A stretch of 64,000 nucleotides of DNA. Source: UBA4874 sp002399435 (lineage in GTDB: Bacteria > Bacillota > Clostridia > Caldicoprobacterales > DTU083). Made by a program: the position numbers and the translations under genes. The notes below the pieces were generated by a model, which worked only from the letters and a program-made list of their open reading frames with translations, did not search any database and was not told the origin of the DNA. Of the stretch, positions 60,592-64,000 are shown piece by piece (position 1 is the first letter of the stretch; every line of letters starts with the position of its first letter). The stretch lies in contig DAISGI010000001.1 of the NCBI GenBank assembly GCA_036823195.1, positions 136,024 to 200,023 of the forward strand. Direction: 5' to 3'.

Positions 60592-60765
60592 TTCTGTATC
60601 GCCTCCTCTTTTCGTCAGATATAGTATCCATTGTTTTGAGGCCAAATATGACAACAATAATATGAAATATATGGAAAGCATTGTCAAACGCATTTTACAT
60701 TAATTCTTTTTCGCTAGCCGGTAAATAAAACAAGTGTACATAAGCCGGACCTTTTCCGGCTTTTG

Positions 60766-60895
60766 ATGTATAGAGTGGTTTTATTTGTGGCGGCCAATTG
60801 GCGACCAAATGACCTTTTTGGGCATAAAAAAAGAATTCCGAAAACCCGGAATCCTTAGAGCCATCTATGGTGGACCATCAGGGACTCGAACCCTG
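60766..60895. repeat. Left direct repeat (att site) of the tRNA-Lys element
   Basis: A 130-base sequence that recurs at 62747-62876 with a single mismatch by my reading. It covers sequence downstream of tRNA-Lys, the tRNA terminator hairpin, and the last 28 bases of tRNA-Lys. It marks the left junction of an integrated element. Confidence 0.92.
60868..60895 (-). pseudogene. 3' fragment of tRNA-Lys
   Basis: 28 bases identical to the 3' end (T-arm, acceptor strand and CCA) of the intact tRNA-Lys at 62849-62924, then abruptly unrelated sequence. It is the tRNA part of the left att repeat and is not a functional tRNA. Confidence 0.92.
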
Positions 60896-60990
60896 ACAAA
60901 TAATTCAAAGCGGTTATACTAGTAAGTGTTAAGACGTCGCCCGAACTTCGGTTTGGGCGTGGATGGAAAAACATAGTGTCATTTTCATTT

Positions 60991-61018
60991 GGACCGGGAA
61001 TTCCCGGTCCTTTATTTG
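60991..61018 (+). terminator. Hairpin terminator at the left end of the element
   Basis: GGACCGGG/CCCGGTCC stem, AATT loop, then TTTATTTG. A second hairpin (CGCCCGAAC, TTCG loop, GTTTGGGCG) lies at about 60938-60959 without a T run. Confidence 0.65.
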
Positions 61019-61093
61019 TCAAACTATCTTGCAACAATTTTGTAAAGGTAGTATTATCTATCTATCTATATAATTTTAAGGGAGGGGTTCTCT

Positions 61094-61714
61094 GTGGATA
61101 CATATGATTCACCAGATACAACATCGGAATCATCAAAAGCCAAAAAGCCAAAAAAAACAATTTTTAAGCGCTGGTGGTTTTGGACAATTATTGTAATCCT
61201 AATCATTGCCCTAGGTTCTGGATGTGAGGAGGATAAACCAAAAAAAGCGAAGAAACCGATAAAGGCGGCAAGTAGTCAAGGCAAAGACACAGTTAAGCCA
61301 ACACCAGAAGCTCCAGAGTTTTTTAAGGTGGGGGAAACAGCCGAAACAAAGAAAGTTAAAGCAATGGTGACGGGGATTGAAAAACCAGTGGGGAACGCAT
61401 TTAACAAACCGGCGGACGGGAACGAATTTGTAATGGTCAATATTGATATTGAGAACATATCGGACGAGGATTTGGTCATTAGCTCCCTATTCAGCTTCAA
61501 TGCTTATGTGGATGATACGGCAACGGACTTTAGTCTATTGGCACAGACGGCAAAAGACGGCACCAAAACAATGGACGGTAAGATTGCACCGGGGAAAAAA
61601 TTGTCGGGGTCCATATCTTACGAAGTGCCGAAAACATGGAAACAGTTGGAAGTGCACTTTGAACCAGAAGCGTTCCGGGACGTAAAGATAAAGTGGAATA
61701 TCGAAAATAAATAA
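61094..61714 (+). CDS. DUF4352 domain membrane-anchored protein
   Basis: A 206-residue protein starting at GTG 61094 with GGAGGGG six bases upstream. A lysine-rich N-terminus and one helix (WWFWTIIVILIIALGSGC) are followed by a lysine-rich linker and a DUF4352 immunoglobulin-like domain (VMVNIDIENISDEDLVISS, then GKIAPGKKLSGSISYEVPK). Such proteins are exported, surface-anchored and often found on mobile elements; function unknown. It is the only intact gene of the remnant and is richer in A/T and Lys codons than its neighbours. Confidence 0.82.
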   Translation: MDTYDSPDTTSESSKAKKPKKTIFKRWWFWTIIVILIIALGSGCEEDKPKKAKKPIKAASSQGKDTVKPTPEAPEFFKVGETAETKKVKAMVTGIEKPVGNAFNKPADGNEFVMVNIDIENISDEDLVISSLFSFNAYVDDTATDFSLLAQTAKDGTKTMDGKIAPGKKLSGSISYEVPKTWKQLEVHFEPEAFRDVKIKWNIENK

Positions 61715-61730
61715 TCAGTCCATTACATGG

Positions 61731-61755
61731 GGCCGGGAATGCCCGGCCTTTGTTT
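61731..61755 (+). terminator. Terminator after the DUF4352 gene
   Basis: GGCCGGG/CCCGGCC stem with AATG loop and TTTGTTT. A second stem at 61766-61784 (GACCCGGC/GCCGGGTC) has its T run on the minus strand. Confidence 0.7.
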
Positions 61756-61879
61756 ATATGCAAAAGACCCGGCAAAGCCGGGTCCCTTGCGACGGGTTTA
61801 TTCTGTTGTGATATTATAATACCATAGCATCTGTGAAATTGTCCCCTAATTTCGGGGAAATTCAAAATATTAAAAAAAT

Positions 61880-61910
61880 AAAAGGACTACAGTTTAACCT
61901 CAGTCCTTTT
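61880..61910 (-). terminator. Hairpin terminator, bidirectional
   Basis: AAAAGGACT at 61880-61888 pairs with AGTCCTTTT at 61902-61910. It lies 30 bases past the end of the broken minus-strand gene. Confidence 0.65.
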
Positions 61911-61939
61911 ATCGGTATGTATTCGATTTTCCAACTTTA

Positions 61940-62306
61940 TCAAAATTTTTTTATAATTTCATCGCCCTTTTCTTTCGCTTCAATTTCAGTCAAAATATCA
62001 AATTGATATGCCATTTCGGACCGTACAACTTGCTACCAACTCTTCGACTAACTCAGTTAAAAAAAGTTGGCCTGATATTCGCATGGACCGGGCTTGTTTC
62101 GGATCAAACAAATCATTATAGGTCTGTTCTGTTGCTCCTGATACAACATTCAATGGCGTTTTCAGTGTCTTTGCCGTTCTCGTATCGTTATTGTGCTTGG
62201 CCTTCATGCGCTGGTCCAGAGTGTCCTTAAACATTTCCGGATTTTTTATTGGTATGTCTGGTCCCTCTAGTGCATTTAAAAATTTGATGGTTTCGTCCTC
62301 ATCGGA
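61940..62306 (-). pseudogene. Broken minus-strand gene of the element
   Basis: From 62306 down, the minus strand reads as plausible protein (NALEGPDIPIKNPEMFKDTL, then LNVVSGATEQTYNDLFDPKQ and GQLFLTELVEELVAS). Near 62015 a frameshift seems to occur: the first frame stops at 61998, while another continues SEMAYQFDILTEIEAKEKGD to a stop at 61940-61942. The 5' part is missing because integrase sequence on the opposite strand begins at about 62310. I do not recognise the family. Confidence 0.4.
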
Positions 62307-62312
62307 AATTTT

Positions 62313-62754
62313 GGGGCTTGAATGGCCGGATATTGATTTTGAAACTGGCCAAATTTCAGTTCGGCGGGAAAGCGAATATTTAGAAACGGTTGGCATCTAT
62401 ACTGATGATCCAAAAAACACCAAACGCAATACGTACTAATATCGTTCCGGCTGAGGTAATGGCTTTATTACAAAAGTATAGAGCATGGCAAAATGAACAG
62501 ATATTGAAGTGTGGCGACCAATGGCGACCAGAATGGTTTGACCATCCCAGATTGTTTACGCAATGGGATGGTCTCTATTGATCAGTAATGGAGTTGACAT
62601 AGCCACTGTTTCCAAAAATATGGGTCATGCTAAAAAGTCCACTACATTGGATATCTATACCGGGGCAATCAAAAGTAAAAATAGAGTAGCCGCTGATACT
62701 TTGGAAACTACCCTATTGGCCAAAAACGACGGTTCTCGTGTACATAATGTATAG
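62313..62754 (+). pseudogene. Degenerate tyrosine integrase
   Basis: Three pieces in three frames. Piece 1 (from about 62313) reads EILGLEWPDIDFETGQISV and stops after PKNTKRNT. Piece 2 continues one frame over as RTNIVPAEVMALLQKYRAWQ to LFTQWDG. Piece 3 starts near 62570 as SLLISNGVDIATVSKNMGHA and ends with the Tyr region TTLDIYTGAIKS and a TAG at 62752-62754. The N-terminal half and the HxLRH box between pieces 2 and 3 are missing, so it cannot be active. Confidence 0.85.
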
Positions 62755-62876
62755 AGTGGTTTTATTTGTGGCGACCAATTGGCGACCAAATGACCTTTTT
62801 GGGCATAAAAAAAGAATTCCGAAAACCCGGAATCCTTAGAGCCATCTATGGTGGACCATCAGGGACTCGAACCCTG
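62747..62876. repeat. Right direct repeat (att site) of the tRNA-Lys element
   Basis: The second copy of the 130-base repeat (see 60766-60895), overlapping the last codons of the integrase remnant and running into the intact tRNA-Lys(CTT). The single difference is GGCGACC here against GGCGGCC on the left. Confidence 0.92.
62807..62836 (-). terminator. Terminator of the tRNA cluster
   Basis: On the minus strand GGATTCCG-loop-CGGAATTC followed by seven T residues, 13 bases past the CCA end of tRNA-Lys. The same hairpin is duplicated in the left repeat. Confidence 0.7.
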
Positions 62877-62924
62877 GACACCCTGATTAAGAGTCAGGTG
62901 CTCTGCCAACTGAGCTAATGGTCC
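62849..62924 (-). tRNA. tRNA-Lys (anticodon CTT)
   Basis: 76 nt: acceptor GGACCAT/ATGGTCC, anticodon loop CTCTTAA, T-loop TTCGAGT, encoded CCA. It is the last tRNA of the cluster and the integration site of the adjoining element; the intact copy is rebuilt by the right att repeat. Confidence 0.96.
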
Positions 62925-62961
62925 ATATGAAACTGATGAAATCTGAAACAAAGCCAAAACC

Positions 62962-63038
62962 TGGTGCGCCCAGTAGGATTCGAACCTACGACCTCCAGAT
63001 TCGAAGTCTGTCACTCTATCCAGCTGAGCTATGGGCGC
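62962..63038 (-). tRNA. tRNA-Arg (anticodon TCG)
   Basis: 77 nt: acceptor GCGCCCA/TGGGCGC, anticodon loop CTTCGAA, T-loop TTCGAAT, discriminator A, encoded CCA. The unmodified-wobble TCG anticodon is less common in bacteria than ACG for CGN codons. Confidence 0.95.
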
Positions 63039-63044
63039 AAACAA

Positions 63045-63119
63045 TGGAGCGGAAGACGAGATTCGAACTCGCGACATTCGCCATGGCAAGGCGATGCTCT
63101 ACCACTGAGCCACTCCCGC
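63045..63119 (-). tRNA. tRNA-Gly (anticodon GCC)
   Basis: 75 nt: acceptor GCGGGAG with CTTCCGC, anticodon loop TTGCCAT, T-loop TTCGAAT, encoded CCA. Confidence 0.95.
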
Positions 63120-63177
63120 TTATTTTCAGGAACATCAGCCATTATAGCGTATCTCGTGAAAAATAGCAAGTACGGAT

Positions 63178-63262
63178 TGGTGCGGACGGAGAGACTTGAA
63201 CTCTCACGCCATAAGGCACTAGATCCTAAGTCTAGCGCGTCTGCCAATTCCGCCACGCCCGC
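63178..63262 (-). tRNA. tRNA-Leu (anticodon TAG)
   Basis: 85 nt class II tRNA: acceptor GCGGGCG with CGTCCGC, anticodon loop CTTAGGA, a long variable arm (TGCCTTATGGCGT region), T-loop TTCAAGT, encoded CCA. Confidence 0.95.
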
Positions 63263-63304
63263 ATACTCCCGGCCGTCGGTTAGGTTTCACACTTACTTTC
63301 CTTC

Positions 63305-63380
63305 TGGTGACCCATCGGCGATTCGAACGCCGGACACCTTGATTAAAAGTCAAGTGCTCTGCCGACTGAGCTAATGGGTC
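63305..63380 (-). tRNA. tRNA-Lys (anticodon TTT)
   Basis: 76 nt: acceptor GACCCAT/ATGGGTC, anticodon loop CTTTTAA, T-loop TTCGAAT, encoded CCA. Confidence 0.96.
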
Positions 63381-63383
63381 ATA

Positions 63384-63459
63384 TGGCTGGGGCGGCAGGA
63401 CTCGAACCTACGAATCCGGGAGTCAAAGTCCCGTGCCTTACCGTCTTGGCTACGCCCCA
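63384..63459 (-). tRNA. tRNA-Gln (anticodon TTG)
   Basis: 76 nt: acceptor TGGGGCG/CGCCCCA, anticodon loop CTTTGAC, T-loop TTCGAGT, discriminator G, encoded CCA. Confidence 0.95.
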
Positions 63460-63486
63460 AAATAATATCAGCAGACATCACTTTAA

Positions 63487-63563
63487 TGGGGTGAGTGGTG
63501 GGATTCGAACCCACGACCTCCAGAGCCACAATCTGGCGCTCTAACCAGCTGAACTACACCCAC
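63487..63563 (-). tRNA. tRNA-His (anticodon GTG)
   Basis: 77 nt: acceptor GTGGGTG/CACTCAC, anticodon loop TTGTGGC, discriminator C opposite an encoded G at position -1 (63564), CCA encoded. Confidence 0.95.
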
Positions 63564-63585
63564 CATAATAAATGATCCCAATGAC

Positions 63586-63662
<77 letters not shown>

Positions 63663-63666
63663 ATAA

Positions 63667-63740
<74 letters not shown>

Positions 63741-63761
63741 ACTTCATGCTGACAAATCAAA

Positions 63762-63790
63762 ATGTTATCATATTTAGCCATTGATGTCAA
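63762..63790 (-). promoter_or_regulatory. Promoter of the nine-gene tRNA cluster
   Basis: On the minus strand TTGACA (63790-63785), 17 bases, TAACAT (63767-63762), 22 bases before the first tRNA. The perfect -35 and optimal spacing fit a strong stable-RNA promoter. The rest of the 63741-63913 gap shows nothing else. Confidence 0.75.
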
Positions 63791-63913
63791 CAAAAACTTG
63801 CTGGAATTCTATGTAAACCATCTCGCCCTTATGTAATCATCTTGCCCGTTCCCAGCCTGGACAACAAAAATAGTATAGCGCAACATCCTGGTTTCGTCAA
63901 GCCCAAAAATAAA

Positions 63914-64000
63914 TCAGTCTCCCCTTCCCTGCTCACGCAGGAGAGCAATCATGGCCTGTAGGGCAATGGCTCTGTGGCTTATCCGGTTTTTTTCTTCCAA
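63914..64000 (-). CDS. rdgB: XTP/dITP diphosphatase (RdgB/HAM1), 3' end only
   Basis: The last 28 codons of a minus-strand gene that runs off the window, ending at a TGA (63914-63916). The peptide EEKNRISHRAIALQAMIALL is the conserved C-terminal helix of RdgB/HAM1 pyrophosphatases, which remove non-canonical purine nucleotides; the S-H-R triad in that helix binds the nucleotide. With so little sequence the call rests on this motif. Confidence 0.75.
   Translation of the reverse strand: MEEKNRISHRAIALQAMIALLREQGRGD

Larger units (their letters stand above)
60896..62746. mobile_element. Decayed integrative element at tRNA-Lys(CTT)
   Basis: DNA between the two 130-bp direct repeats. It contains a GTG-started DUF4352 gene, a broken minus-strand gene and a broken integrase ending just before the right repeat. 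The integrase-next-to-tRNA layout is that of an integrative element or prophage, here shrunk by internal deletion to 1.85 kb. Base composition is more A/T-rich than the neighbours. Confidence 0.85.

Noticed and set aside
62191..62439. An 82-codon plus-strand frame
   Set aside because: Only its second half is meaningful (integrase piece 1); the first half is antisense to the broken minus-strand gene, so it is not a gene in itself.
62859..63374. Open frames across the tRNA cluster with RRDSNSRHSPW-type peptides
   Set aside because: These are translated tRNA genes, a common artefact in protein databases.

Overview
The window reads as a contiguous chromosomal segment of an endospore-forming anaerobe of the Bacillota, most likely class Clostridia. 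The evidence is spo0A, spoIVB, spoIIM, GerW/YtfJ, a tricistronic gerA-type germinant receptor, two DacF-like carboxypeptidases, strong Shine-Dalgarno sites with frequent GTG/TTG starts, Gram-positive LexA boxes (GAAC-N4-GTTC) and cyanophycin genes of the kind found in clostridial spore formers. I cannot name a genus from sequence alone. Almost all of the DNA is ordinary, densely packed chromosome; one small decayed mobile element sits near the right end.

Layout. (1) 1-10.7 kb, plus strand: xseA (truncated by the window edge), xseB, ispA, dxs, tlyA, nadK, argR, recN, spoIVB, spo0A. This joins exonuclease VII, isoprenoid precursor supply, NADP and arginine control, DNA repair and the sporulation master regulator; spo0A has a sigma-H-like promoter overlapped by a 0A box. 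(2) 10.8-16.2 kb: a SteA/SteB (DUF/MctB-like) pair, a GT2 glycosyltransferase, a divergent MraY/WecA-like phosphoglycosyltransferase, a DUF3866 protein and SpoIIM, a plausible and poorly described envelope cluster. (3) 16.4-25.8 kb: xerD, deoB, a purine nucleoside phosphorylase, a DacF-like carboxypeptidase with a sigma-F-like promoter, an M50 protease, scpA, scpB, DUF2953, gerW, a second DacF-like gene and rluB. The backbone tlyA-nadK-recN-steA-steB-xerD-scpA-scpB-rluB is the same order known in Actinobacteria.

(4) 25.9-29.7 kb: a biotin-dependent carboxyltransferase cluster (MmdA/12S-like, OadG-like without a membrane helix, biotin carrier, 5S/OadA-like) with no membrane beta subunit, suggesting a soluble transcarboxylase. 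(5) 29.8-35.3 kb: M19 dipeptidase, PHP phosphoesterase, class I aminotransferase, purB, tRNA-Trp, rnhA. (6) 35.3-36.1 kb: a gene-poor stretch with a perfect 16-bp inverted repeat and several tandem duplications. (7) 36.1-38.4 kb: a tyrosine recombinase, then a divergent yneA-like/lexA SOS pair with two perfect LexA boxes. (8) 38.4-45.7 kb, minus strand: a YnbB-like PLP enzyme, hfq, miaA, mutL, mutS. (9) 45.9-52 kb: gerA-gerB-gerC, a small membrane protein, miaB and a YlbF-family gene with a C-terminal cysteine motif. (10) 51.9-60.6 kb, minus strand: an Eis-like GNAT, DUF2156, cphA and cphB, a membrane protein, 5-FTHF cyclo-ligase, alr and DUF1540.

(11) 60.7-62.9 kb: a 2-kb remnant of an integrative element at the 3' end of tRNA-Lys(CTT), bounded by 130-bp direct repeats and holding a DUF4352 gene, a broken integrase and a broken minus-strand gene. 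(12) 62.8-63.8 kb: nine tRNA genes on the minus strand behind one consensus promoter, followed by the 3' end of rdgB running off the window.

A feature visible only at window scale is the number of short, nearly perfect tandem duplications (13, 15, 18, 22 and 24 bp units), both inside genes (recN, rnhA, alr) and between them.
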